A model generated the notes under the pieces. It did no database searches. It worked only from the letters and a program-made list of their open reading frames with translations, and was not told where the DNA came from. This document shows positions 52,001-60,907 of a stretch of 64,000 nt of DNA, one piece after another. Where the stretch lies: contig NZ_JAQNDO010000001.1 of assembly GCF_028369105.1 (NCBI RefSeq), positions 8,774,501 to 8,838,500 on the forward strand, written 5' to 3'. The position numbers and the translations under genes are program-made. Origin of the DNA: Polyangium mundeleinium (GTDB taxonomy: Bacteria > Myxococcota_A > Polyangia > Polyangiales > Polyangiaceae). Position 1 is the stretch's first letter, and every line of letters starts with the position of its first letter.

Positions 52001-53422
52001 ATGTCGACCACGCACACCCCGGGGCGGAGCCCCCTTCCTTCGTCGCCTCCCGAAGCCTGGGAGCCGCTCTTGCGCCTCACGCGGCTCGCGAGTCGTCCGC
52101 TCGAGCGTTTCCTCCAGATCGAGGCCGCGAGCGGCATCTTGCTCCTCGTCGCCGCGGCCGTCGCGCTCGTCTGGGCCAACTCTCCCTGGGCGGAGAGCTA
52201 CACGTTGCTCTGGCACACGCCTCTCGGAATCCGCGTCGGCACGTTCACCTTCGAGCGCACGCTCGAGTGGTTCGTCAACGACGGCCTGATGGTGATCTTC
52301 TTCTTCGTCGTGGGGATGGAGATCCGACGCGAGATCCACCACGGCGAGCTCTCCGAGTGGCGGCGCGCGGCGCTCCCCGCCGCAGCTGCGCTGGGCGGGA
52401 TGCTCGCTCCGGCGGCGCTCTACCTCGGCTTCGCCGGCGCCCCTGCGACCCGGTCGGGGTGGGGCGTCCCCATGGCGACCGACATCGCCTTCGCCGTCGG
52501 TGTCCTCACGCTGCTCGGCAAACGCGTCCCGGCAGCGCTGCGCGTGCTCCTGCTCGCGCTTGCGGTCATCGACGATCTCGGAGCGATCGTCGTCATCGCG
52601 CTCTTCTACTCGAAGGGCATCTCGATCTCGGGGTTCGTGATCGCCGCGGCAGGGTTTGGCGGCGTGTTCGCGATGCAGCGCTTCGGCGTGCGCGCAAAGC
52701 TGGCTTATGTCGCGCCGGCCATCGTCGCGTGGGCCGGTATTTACGCGGCTGGTGTGCATCCAACGATCGCCGGTGTGATCGTCGGGCTCGTGACGCCGGT
52801 GCGCGCGTGGCTCGGGCCGGACGGGTTCATCGTCGGCATTCGCAACCAGCTCGAGCACCTCGCGAAGTCCACGCCGCACGAGCTCTCGTCGCACGAGCTC
52901 GCGGGGACGCTGCGCCACGTGGACCTCGCGCGCCGTGAAGCGACGTCGCCCGCCGAGAGCCTGATCACGACGCTCCATCCGTGGGTGGCCTTCGGCATCA
53001 TGCCCCTGTTCGCGCTCGCCAACGCGGGGGTCGCCGTGTCGGGTGGGTCGCTCGATCCCGCCTCGTGGCGTGTCCTCATCGCCGCCGCCGTGGGCCTCGT
53101 CGTCGGCAAGCCGGTTGGCGTGCTCCTCGCTTGCTGGATCACGCTGCGCCTGCGGATCGCGACGCTCCCCGTGGGCCTCGGCGCGCGGCACCTCGTGGTG
53201 CTCGGCGTCGTCGCCGGCGTTGGGTTCACGATGGCCTTGTTCGTCGCGCAGCTCGCCTTTGCGGACCCGTCGCTCCTCGCCGCGGCGAAGCTCGGCGTCC
53301 TTTCGGCGAGCGGCGGCGCGGCGCTCCTCGGGCTCGGCCTCGGCCGGTCGCTCCTCACGCCGGTGGGGACGGCAGGCGCCGCGCAGACGGCCGACGAGGC
53401 GGAGAGCTCGACGGAGGTCTGA
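52001..53422 (+). CDS. nhaA: Na+/H+ antiporter NhaA
   Basis: 473 residues from ATG 52001 with GGGAG upstream; frames open earlier but look non-coding. Twelve helices. The ion site is kept: ATDIAFAVG (Asp161) and AVIDDLGAIVV (Asp191/Asp192), the counterparts of Asp133, Asp163 and Asp164 in E. coli. Long loop at 285-330 and a C-terminal extension. It exports Na+ or Li+ for protons, overlapping in role with Mrp. It overlaps the next gene by one base (TGATG). Confidence 0.95.
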   Translation: MSTTHTPGRSPLPSSPPEAWEPLLRLTRLASRPLERFLQIEAASGILLLVAAAVALVWANSPWAESYTLLWHTPLGIRVGTFTFERTLEWFVNDGLMVIFFFVVGMEIRREIHHGELSEWRRAALPAAAALGGMLAPAALYLGFAGAPATRSGWGVPMATDIAFAVGVLTLLGKRVPAALRVLLLALAVIDDLGAIVVIALFYSKGISISGFVIAAAGFGGVFAMQRFGVRAKLAYVAPAIVAWAGIYAAGVHPTIAGVIVGLVTPVRAWLGPDGFIVGIRNQLEHLAKSTPHELSSHELAGTLRHVDLARREATSPAESLITTLHPWVAFGIMPLFALANAGVAVSGGSLDPASWRVLIAAAVGLVVGKPVGVLLACWITLRLRIATLPVGLGARHLVVLGVVAGVGFTMALFVAQLAFADPSLLAAAKLGVLSASGGAALLGLGLGRSLLTPVGTAGAAQTADEAESSTEV

Positions 53423-54399
53423 TGACGAGCCCGTGGATTCAGCTCGTCGGGGGCGGGGTGCTCCTGTACTTCGGCGCGGAGTGGTTCGTCGGCGGCGCGT
53501 CCTCGCTGGCCCTCGCCCTGCGCGTGCCGCAGATCCTCGTCGGTCTCACGGTCGTCGCGTACGGGACATCGGCGCCCGAGATCATCGTGGGCGTGCAGGC
53601 GGCGATCGACGGGCACGGCGAGGTGGCGCTCGGGAACGTCGTCGGCTCGAACATCGTGAACATCGGCCTGATCCTCGGCGTCGCCGTGCTCATCCGGCCG
53701 GCGCGGGTGGACGGCGCGCTTCGCCAGCGTGAGCTGCCGATGTTCGTCGCGAGCGCGCTGCTCGTCCCGCTGCTCATGCTCGACGGCGCCGTGCGCCGCT
53801 GGGAAGCGGTCGGGCTGCTCTTCGTGGCGGCCGCCTACACGGGATGGATGATCCGCGCTGCGCGCTCCGCTTCGATGGTCGCCGAGGCCCGGGAAGACGC
53901 GACCGTCGCCGAGCGGGCCGCGGACGAGGCCGGCGCCCCGAAGCGCGGGGGAGCCTTGCGCGCCGCGGCGACGGCCGGCGTAGGCCTGGGGGTCCTGCTC
54001 CTCGGGGGTGACATCTTCGTCGACGGCGCGGTCTCGGTCGCGCGCGCGCTCGGGATGAGCGACCGGCTCGTCGGTCTCACCATCGTCGCGGTGGGGACCT
54101 CGCTGCCGGAGCTCGTGACGGGCGTGATCGCCGCGCGGCGCGGGCACGCGGACATCGCCATCGGCAATGTCGTGGGCTCCAACATCTTCAACACGTTCCT
54201 CTGCCTGGGCGCGGCGGCGCTGGCGGGCCCGGTGCGCGCGCCGCTGGGGACGCTCGGGCTGGATCTCGCGGGTCTGCTCGTGATGACGGGGCTCGGGGCG
54301 CTGTACATCCGGAGCGAACGGACGATCTCACGCCTGGAAGGGGCGCTCGCGGTCGGCCTCTACGTCGCGTTCACCGTCGTCACTCTGGTGAGAGGCTGA
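53422..54399 (+). CDS. Na+/Ca2+ exchanger-family (CaCA) antiporter
   Basis: 325 residues, ten helices in two inverted halves. Each half carries the alpha-repeat: VVAYGTSAPEIIVG with GNVVGSNIVNIGLILG, and IVAVGTSLPELVTG with GNVVGSNIFNTFL. The charged loop at 145-175 separates the halves. It is a YrbG-like calcium or cation antiporter. Translation is coupled to nhaA, so the block handles several cations together. Confidence 0.9.
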   Translation: MTSPWIQLVGGGVLLYFGAEWFVGGASSLALALRVPQILVGLTVVAYGTSAPEIIVGVQAAIDGHGEVALGNVVGSNIVNIGLILGVAVLIRPARVDGALRQRELPMFVASALLVPLLMLDGAVRRWEAVGLLFVAAAYTGWMIRAARSASMVAEAREDATVAERAADEAGAPKRGGALRAAATAGVGLGVLLLGGDIFVDGAVSVARALGMSDRLVGLTIVAVGTSLPELVTGVIAARRGHADIAIGNVVGSNIFNTFLCLGAAALAGPVRAPLGTLGLDLAGLLVMTGLGALYIRSERTISRLEGALAVGLYVAFTVVTLVRG

Positions 54400-54436
54400 G
54401 CCCCCCCTACGTCGATTGGAACGCTCAACCAGGCCC

Positions 54437-55015
54437 TCAGGGGAATTGCCAGAGCTGATTCACGCCGCCGCTGGAGGGCTGCACCCGGACGGGCGTCCCC
54501 ACAGGTACGTTCGCCAGGCAGAGCGTGTTGTTCTGAGCGGTGACGCATATCGTGCGGGGAGCGGCGTTGCCGATGCGCCAGCGACGGGCGGCGCGGTCGC
54601 CGCAGCGGCCCATGAAGGCGATCGAACCGGGTCGGATCACCTCGCCGGCGATGCTCAGGCACCTGCCATTCTGCTGGGGATTCGTCGAGCGAATCATGTG
54701 CTGACCATTCGGGAGCTGGATGATGTCCCACCGGTGGGTCGAGGCCGTGCTGCAATTCGTCAGGCGGGGGATGGCCTCGGCGCCGACGGTGGACACGCAG
54801 CGGCCGGACCCGACGTTCCTGATTCTGCGATTGAAGACGGTCACGGCGAGCTCGACCTCTGCGACCTCCCCGCTGTCCTCCACGTCCTCCGCCTCCAGGA
54901 GCGTCTCGGCGCCCTCGGCAGTCTCGTCTGTCTCGGCGGCGGCGGGCGTGCACCAGAGCAGCGCGGCGGCGCTCGTCAAGGCCACGAACCAAGAGAGCGG
55001 CAACCCATGTTTCAT
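54437..55015 (-). CDS. secreted ricin-type (beta-trefoil) lectin
   Basis: 192 residues. Signal peptide (cut near PAAA-ET, res 27). A Glu-rich linker (28-57) leads to a beta-trefoil-like domain with the repeated motif GRCVS/GRCLS and Q-x-W (NVGSGRCVSTVGAEAI, QNGRCLSIAGEVIRPG, VNQLWQF at the end). Cysteines pair within repeats. It probably binds sugars outside the cell. It stands alone, converging on the cation antiporter gene. Confidence 0.78.
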   Translation of the reverse strand: MKHGLPLSWFVALTSAAALLWCTPAAAETDETAEGAETLLEAEDVEDSGEVAEVELAVTVFNRRIRNVGSGRCVSTVGAEAIPRLTNCSTASTHRWDIIQLPNGQHMIRSTNPQQNGRCLSIAGEVIRPGSIAFMGRCGDRAARRWRIGNAAPRTICVTAQNNTLCLANVPVGTPVRVQPSSGGVNQLWQFP

Positions 55016-55201
55016 GAGAGCATCCTTTCTCCGCGCCGATGCGCAAATCCCATGAGTAGGTTGTCGAGCGGACGGACGCGATCGTCAATGCGGGCACGCT
55101 CTGCCGATGTGCGTCGCGAGCGCGCTCCTCATTCCCGCTGCGACGAGTGTGGACTGTCGGTCGAGACCGTTTCCTCCAGCAAGCATACCGGAGGGTGAAC
55201 C

Positions 55202-56332
55202 ATGCCCGCTCCTCAGCTCCCGATCGGATTTCAGCACTTCCACCCGAACGATTTCGTGAACTACCAGCTCAACCGCGCCCACGCGCTGGGCACCCTGCCT
55301 CGGGCGACCGCCGAGCGTGGCGCTGCCCAGATCGAGCGGCCGGAGGATGTACCCGCGGTCTTCGGTGCGCTCGCCGGCGAAGCCGAACGTGAAGGTCGGT
55401 GGACAGAGGCGGCCGGATGCGCGCGGCTGGCCGAGTTCTTCACCCCGCGCCCCTCCGACGTGCAGGTCGCTGCGTACGAGCGATACCGAGGGCTCTGGGA
55501 TCGCGCGGTCGCCGACGAGGGCATCACCCGCCACGAGGTGCCGTTCGAGGGCGCCTTCCTGCCCGCCCTCACCCGGCCCGCGGTAGGCGCCCGCCGAGGC
55601 ACCGTGCTGGTGTTCGGCGGGTTCGACTCGGTGATCGAGGAATTCTTCCCCATCTGGCGCAGCGTCTCCCAGGCCGGCTTCGACGCCGTCGCCTTCGACG
55701 GGCCCGGCCAAGGTGGCGCCCGCGCGCGCCACGGCGTGCCGCACACCCACGACTGGGAGCGGCCCGTCGCGGCCGTACTGGATCATTTCCGGGTGGAGCG
55801 CGCGGCGCTCGTCGGGATGTCGATGGGCGGGTACTGGGCGATCCGGGCGGCCTCGCGCGAGCCGCGTATCGCCGCCGTGGTCTCCTGGTCGCCGGTCTAC
55901 GATTGGCTGGGTACGCTTCCCCGATTCGCCGCCTGGCTCGTCCGCCGCATGGTGGGCTGGACGAGGTTCATGAACGTGACGATCCGCTGGAGGATGCGCA
56001 TGTTTCCGATCCTCCGGCACGTCGTGGCCCAGGCGAACTGGATGACCCGCGCCGAGGAGCCGGTCGCGGCGGCGCGCTGGTTTTTGGGGATGAACCGGGA
56101 GCACCTCGGCTCGGAGCGGGTCTCGGTGCCGACGCTCCTCTTCGTGGGAGAACGCGACCGGTTCCAGCCCCCTGCGCTCGCGGCTCTGCAGGCGCGCGCG
56201 CTCACGGCCGCTCCCGTGACCACCCGGATCTTCACCGCCGCCGAAAACGCCGACCAGCATTGCCAGATGGGGAACCTGCCGCTGGCGACGGCAGAGCTCT
56301 GCGGCTGGCTCGGACGAACACTCCCACCATGA
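55202..56332 (+). CDS. alpha/beta hydrolase
   Basis: 376 residues. An N-terminal helical part (20-105) precedes the hydrolase core: TVLVFGGFDSVIEEFFPIW (oxyanion strand), VAFDGPGQGG, the nucleophile elbow GMSMGGYWA (Ser207), and the acid/His end FVGERDRF and AENADQHCQMG. The arrangement resembles FrsA/DUF1100-type hydrolases, with a helical cap near 230-290. No signal peptide. Substrate unknown. GGAGGGTGAACC precedes the start. Confidence 0.82.
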   Translation: MPAPQLPIGFQHFHPNDFVNYQLNRAHALGTLPRATAERGAAQIERPEDVPAVFGALAGEAEREGRWTEAAGCARLAEFFTPRPSDVQVAAYERYRGLWDRAVADEGITRHEVPFEGAFLPALTRPAVGARRGTVLVFGGFDSVIEEFFPIWRSVSQAGFDAVAFDGPGQGGARARHGVPHTHDWERPVAAVLDHFRVERAALVGMSMGGYWAIRAASREPRIAAVVSWSPVYDWLGTLPRFAAWLVRRMVGWTRFMNVTIRWRMRMFPILRHVVAQANWMTRAEEPVAAARWFLGMNREHLGSERVSVPTLLFVGERDRFQPPALAALQARALTAAPVTTRIFTAAENADQHCQMGNLPLATAELCGWLGRTLPP

Positions 56333-56429
56333 CGAAGCAGCACGCGGCATGTGCTTCCGCGAGAACTCCCAGCACCGCGACGCCCTCCCGCGCCGGGCGT
56401 GCGTGCCGCTTCGGCGATGGGGCCTCCCC

Positions 56430-56816
56430 AAAGACCCCCCCGAGCGCCCGGACCTGGCTTTGGGGCCTCCCCATGATCGATCCCGAGCGCCCGGACCTCA
56501 CTTTGGAGCCTCCCCATGACCGATCCCGAGCGCCCGGACCTCACTTTGGAGCCTCCCCATGATCGATCCCGAGCGCCCGGACCTCACTTTGGAGCCTCCC
56601 CATGATCGATCCCGAGCGCGGGGACCTCACTTTGGAGCCTCCCCATGACCGATCCCGAGCGCGGGGACCTCACTTTGGAGCCTCCCCATGACCGATCCCG
56701 AGCGCGGGGACCTCACTTTGGAGCCTCCCCATGACCGATCCCGAGCGCGGGGACCTCACTTTGGAGCCTCCCCATGACCGATCCCGAGCGCGGGGACCTC
56801 ACTTTGGAGCCTCCCC
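56430..56816. repeat. 43-bp minisatellite, eight copies plus a degenerate ninth
   Basis: A unit beginning ATGA(T/C)CGATCCCGAGCGC and ending CACTTTGGAGCCTCCCC repeats at 56473, 56516, 56559, 56602, 56645, 56688, 56731 and 56774, exactly 43 bp apart. A worn unit precedes at about 56430. The first three units have CGCCCGG and the last five CGCGGGG. There are no spacers, so it is not CRISPR, and 43 is not a multiple of three, so it is not a coding repeat. Worn pieces with TTTTGGAGC follow to about 56850. The remaining 56333-56429 and 56850-56994 hold no gene. Confidence 0.92.
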
Positions 56817-56994
56817 GCTCCATTTTGGAGCCCCAAGCGATCCGTTTTGGAGCACCTCGCCGGTCCCGATCTCCTGAACACCACCCCGCCCGCGCTTCCG
56901 CCTCCGCCTCCGCCTCCCCACCCTTTCCAGATGCGGCGAGTCCCACTCCTCCGATAGGATCTCCCCCCTCTACCCCGAGACTGGAGCTTGCCGT

Positions 56995-59028
56995 ATGCGT
57001 CGTCCCCTCACGCTCGCCGCCATCGCGATCCCCCTCGTCGCTGCTTTTTTCGCCGCGTGCGGCGGATCGGGGAGTGAAACCACCCAGGGCGCCGGCGCCG
57101 CGAGCAGCAGCGGATCGGGCGGCGCCGGCGGCGCGGGGAACGGCGGTGAGGGCCTCGGCGGCGACATCTTCGGCGACGGCGGCGTGGGCCAGCTCGTGTC
57201 GATCGACGTGACGCCGAAGGACCTCGTGATCGAGGTCGTCAATGGCCAGATCCCGCCGCCCATCACCTACAAGGCGACCGGCCTCACGAGCTCGGGCAGC
57301 GTGGTCGACGTGGTCGGATCGTGGACCTACGATCGCGGCGACATCGGCAGCATCGTCCCGGCAAACGGCGCGTTCACCGCGAGCGGCCTGCTCGGCGGCA
57401 CGGGCACCGTCACGTTCGAGGCGGACGGCGTGAAAGGCTCGACCACGGCCACCGTCAAGCTCCGCTACCTCGACGATTCGCAGATGATCGATCCGAACGT
57501 CAAGGCGCAATTCCCCACGGCGGCCGAAGCGGACCCGGCCCTTTCGCTCCTCTATCCCTACGACAAGACGGTGTTCCCGCGTGGCCTGCTCGGGCCCACG
57601 ATCCAGTGGAATGGCGGAAACGCGGGCGACGTCTATCACATTCACGTCAAGAGCCCCGCATTCGAATACGAGACCTGGCGCGCCGTGCCGCCGCCCTCGC
57701 GCTTCGATTTCCCCAAGGTGCCCGACGACATCTGGCGCAAGCTCACCGACTCCACGAGCGGCGACGTGCAGGTGGACATCGCCCGCTTCGACGGGACGAA
57801 GGCCTACGTCGCGAAGACGCAGACCTGGAAGATCGCCCCGGCAAACCTCGCCGGCACCATTTATTACTGGGAGGTCAACACGGGCAGCGTCGTGCGCATC
57901 AAGCCGGGCGATCTCGGCCCCGAGGCGTTCCTCACGCCGCCCCCCGGCGTCGGCTGCGTGGCCTGCCACAGCGTCTCGAAGGACGGGACGCGGCTCGTGG
58001 CCTCGTTCCACGGCGGCTATAGCCCCTGGGGCACGTTCGACCCGGCGACGGGCACGTCGCTCTTCAACACGGAAGCCTCGTCCGGCTTCCAGGCGATCTC
58101 GCCGAACGGCTCGCACGTGCTCTGGCGGCACTGGAGCGACGGCGCCTTCAATTCGACGGGCTTCCTCTCGCTCAGCACGTACAACAGCGACGTCGAGCTC
58201 GCCCAGTTGAACCCCGGCGGCGGCGCGCCCGCGCACCCGGCCTGGTCCGGCGACGGCCAGAAGATCGCGTTCAGCGTGCGCACGGACGGCAATGGGCTCG
58301 ATTTCAACCAATCGACGCTCTGGGTGACGGACGTGAACCTGGCCATCCCGTCCTTCACGAATACGAAGATGATCGTGCTGAACGACGCCGGCCGGCCCAC
58401 GGTCACGTTCCCGACCTTCAGCCCCGACTCGAAATGGATCGCGTTCGAGCGCTCGACGCAGGCGCGCTCGCGCGGCGCGCTGGCCGAGATCTGGCTCACG
58501 AACACGGACGGCTCGGTGGTCATCCCGCTCGACAACACGAACGGCATGGGCCACATCGAGGCCGAGCAGACGACGACGAACTACGAGCCGACGTTCAATC
58601 CGTTCTCGCTCGGCGGGTATTTCTGGCTCGTCATCGTGTCCGAGCGCAAGTACGGCAATACGCTGCTCGACACGAACCCGAACACGCGGCGCAAGCAGCT
58701 CTGGGTGACGGCGATCGACGCGAATCCCGTGCCCGGCCAGGATCCGAGCCACCCGGCGTTCTGGCTGCCCGGCCAGGGGCTCGACAACCAGAACATGCGC
58801 GGCGAATGGGCGAAGTCGCCCTGCAAGCAGCTCGGCGAGGGTTGCAGCGCCGGATTCGAATGCTGCGACGGCTTCTGCAAGCCCGACGCGCAGAGCGGCG
58901 CGCTCGTCTGCTCCGACCAGTCGCAAGGCTGCTCGAAGCTCGGCGAGGCCTGCATGACGTCCGCGAATTGCTGCGACCCGGACGCGAAATGCATCGGCGG
59001 CTTCTGCGCGTCCGACGGGCCGAAGTGA
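56995..59028 (+). CDS. lipoprotein with Ig-like domain, CxxCH site and TolB-type propeller
   Basis: 677 residues. Lipobox AAC (Cys22), Gly/Ser linker (30-60), a bacterial Ig-like domain (68-158), a strand-rich segment, then GVGCVACHSVSKDG (Cys321-His325), the c-type haem attachment motif. Residues 330-590 form PD40/TolB-like blades (ISPNGSHVLWRHW, WSGDGQKIAFS, FSPDSKWIAFERS). The C-terminus (600-677) has about 14 cysteines in CxxGxxCxxxxxCCD-type motifs. It may be a surface-exposed haem protein or use the motif for metal binding; no other haem gene is near. Confidence 0.75.
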   Translation: MRRPLTLAAIAIPLVAAFFAACGGSGSETTQGAGAASSSGSGGAGGAGNGGEGLGGDIFGDGGVGQLVSIDVTPKDLVIEVVNGQIPPPITYKATGLTSSGSVVDVVGSWTYDRGDIGSIVPANGAFTASGLLGGTGTVTFEADGVKGSTTATVKLRYLDDSQMIDPNVKAQFPTAAEADPALSLLYPYDKTVFPRGLLGPTIQWNGGNAGDVYHIHVKSPAFEYETWRAVPPPSRFDFPKVPDDIWRKLTDSTSGDVQVDIARFDGTKAYVAKTQTWKIAPANLAGTIYYWEVNTGSVVRIKPGDLGPEAFLTPPPGVGCVACHSVSKDGTRLVASFHGGYSPWGTFDPATGTSLFNTEASSGFQAISPNGSHVLWRHWSDGAFNSTGFLSLSTYNSDVELAQLNPGGGAPAHPAWSGDGQKIAFSVRTDGNGLDFNQSTLWVTDVNLAIPSFTNTKMIVLNDAGRPTVTFPTFSPDSKWIAFERSTQARSRGALAEIWLTNTDGSVVIPLDNTNGMGHIEAEQTTTNYEPTFNPFSLGGYFWLVIVSERKYGNTLLDTNPNTRRKQLWVTAIDANPVPGQDPSHPAFWLPGQGLDNQNMRGEWAKSPCKQLGEGCSAGFECCDGFCKPDAQSGALVCSDQSQGCSKLGEACMTSANCCDPDAKCIGGFCASDGPK

Positions 59029-59146
59029 AACGAGGCGCCGCCCGCGCGCGCCTTGTTGCAGCCAGTCCCGCCAGGGAGTAACGTCAGGCAGGCGAGTGAA
59101 AACGGCCCCCCTCCGACGGAGACGGTTCCCCCGGGGATCCCGCGCC

Positions 59147-59497
59147 ATGCGGATTCTCCTCGTGGCCGTCCGTTTGTTCGTGGCCCTCACCGCCTTCCAG
59201 ATGACCGGGCTGCCGCATTTCGCCGTGGACGCGGTCGCCGCCCTCCAGGGCGCCGAGGGGAGCGACCACCGGGACGACGACTGTCCGAACGAGAAGGACG
59301 GGCGCGAGTGCCCCCCGGGCTGTCCCGACTGTCACTGCACGCACCCGATGGGCGCGCTCCCGCTCCTCCCCCCCTCGCCTTTTCTGATCGAGCTCCCGAG
59401 CGGCGCGGAGATCGCGCTCGCGCCCTACGAAGCATTCGCGCCTCCGAGGCCCGATCCCGCGGCCGTGTATCGACCCCCCAGACAGACCCGCGCCTGA
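59147..59497 (+). CDS. small exported Cys/His-rich protein of the metal efflux operon
   Basis: 116 residues from ATG 59147. N-terminal hydrophobic helix (ILLVAVRLFVALTAF), an acidic stretch, then DCPNEKDGRECPPGCPDCHC with THP, a dense Cys/His cluster suited to bind soft metals in the periplasm. It precedes the RND genes by 124 bases on the same strand, the usual place for accessory metal-binding proteins of Cus/Czc systems. Confidence 0.68.
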   Translation: MRILLVAVRLFVALTAFQMTGLPHFAVDAVAALQGAEGSDHRDDDCPNEKDGRECPPGCPDCHCTHPMGALPLLPPSPFLIELPSGAEIALAPYEAFAPPRPDPAAVYRPPRQTRA

Positions 59498-59620
59498 TTC
59501 CGTGAACCCGTAAACGTGGGGTGGCCGCGCGCGCCTGCCTTTTGAGGCATGCCGCCTGCCCGCCCTCTCCCGGGAACCGTCACGCGCGCTTTTTTCGCGC
59601 CTGGCGGAGGAGTTTGGGTC

Positions 59621-60907
59621 GTGAAACGGACGCGCTTCATCGCGGTCGCCGCCGTGGCGGTCGCCAGTTTGTGTTATGCCGTGGAAACAAGCGCGGGGAC
59701 GTCGACATGCACGACGGCCCTCACGCGCGCCAATCTGATTCCGTGCGCGCTCGAGGCGAGCCTCGCCGCGAAGGCCGAGCGCCAGGGCCTCGAAGCTGTG
59801 AAGGGCCGGCAAGAGGCCACGAGCCCGGTCCTGCCTTCGAATCCCGTGCTGGCCCTGTCGGCCGCGCGGCGAGAAGCCGCCGGTCAGGGGCCCGTCCTCA
59901 ACTGGTACGCCACGCTCTCGCAGGAGATCGAGATCGCCGGGCAACGCGGGGCGAGGAGGCGCGCCGCAGACGCCGAGCGAGAAGCGCAGGAGAAGGCCGT
60001 CGCGGTGACGGACCGCGAGGTCGCCGCCGCCGCATGGCGGGCCTATTTCGAGGCGATCGCCGCCCGCGAAGAGGTGCGCCTCTTTTCGCTCGTCGAATCG
60101 CTCACCACGCGGGTCGCGACGGCGACACGCGCCGCGGCGGACAAGGGCCTCGTGTCCGGGATCGACGCGGACGTGGCCGAGGTCGCGTATGCACGTGTCG
60201 CGCAGGAGCGCATCGGCGCAGCGCGCCGCGCAGAGCAGGCCAAAACGGCGCTCCTCGGCGCGATGGGCCTCGATCCGCGTCGCGAGGTGGCCATCGAAGG
60301 CGAGCTCGTCCCGCTCGCGGGCGTCGAGGCGTTCGCGGCGAAGCAAGATCCACGCGCCGTCGAGGAGCGGCCCGAGGTCCAGGCCCTCGAAGCCTCGGGG
60401 CGCGCTCACGAGGCGCGGGCGTCGATGTACCGGCGCGCGCGTGTTCCGAATCCGACGCTCTCGGTGTTCGCACAGAACGACGGCTTCAACGAGCGCGTCT
60501 TCGGCGTCGGCCTGTCCATGCCGATCCCGCTGCCGCAGCCCGTGGGCCGCACCTATGCAGGTGAAATCGCCGAATCCGAGGCGCTCTCCCGGCGCTCCAG
60601 GACCGAAGCCGAACAAGCACGCCGCGCGCTGCGGCTCGACCTCGCAAACGCCCTCTCGGCGTACGCCTCGCTGCGCGCGCAAAACGACCTTTACACCGCC
60701 GAACGGCTCGGGCGCGCCGAGCAGAGCCTGCGCGCGATTGCGTCGGAGATCGAGGCCGGTCGCCTCGGTCCCAAAGACGCGGTCGTCTCCCAGCAAGCCC
60801 TCGTGGATCTGCTGCGCGCGGGCTTCGAGACCCGAAAAAACCTGGCGCTCGGCTCCGTCGATCTCGCGCTGGCCTCCGGTTATCCGCTCGAACGAGGTAC
60901 GCCATGA
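59621..60907 (+). CDS. TolC-family outer-membrane efflux protein, CzcC-like
   Basis: 428 residues from GTG 59621 with GGAGGAG upstream; open frame extends to 59549. Signal peptide about 1-25. Two outer-membrane-efflux repeats of long helices (LSQEIEIAGQRGARRRAADA; NPTLSVFAQNDGFNERVFGV) and the strand motif VGLSMPIPLP. It forms the outer-membrane channel of the metal RND pump. It overlaps the next gene by four bases. Confidence 0.85.
   Translation: MKRTRFIAVAAVAVASLCYAVETSAGTSTCTTALTRANLIPCALEASLAAKAERQGLEAVKGRQEATSPVLPSNPVLALSAARREAAGQGPVLNWYATLSQEIEIAGQRGARRRAADAEREAQEKAVAVTDREVAAAAWRAYFEAIAAREEVRLFSLVESLTTRVATATRAAADKGLVSGIDADVAEVAYARVAQERIGAARRAEQAKTALLGAMGLDPRREVAIEGELVPLAGVEAFAAKQDPRAVEERPEVQALEASGRAHEARASMYRRARVPNPTLSVFAQNDGFNERVFGVGLSMPIPLPQPVGRTYAGEIAESEALSRRSRTEAEQARRALRLDLANALSAYASLRAQNDLYTAERLGRAEQSLRAIASEIEAGRLGPKDAVVSQQALVDLLRAGFETRKNLALGSVDLALASGYPLERGTP

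Noticed and set aside
56430..56816. CRISPR-like array
   Set aside because: Units are contiguous 43-bp repeats without unique spacers and no cas gene is present.
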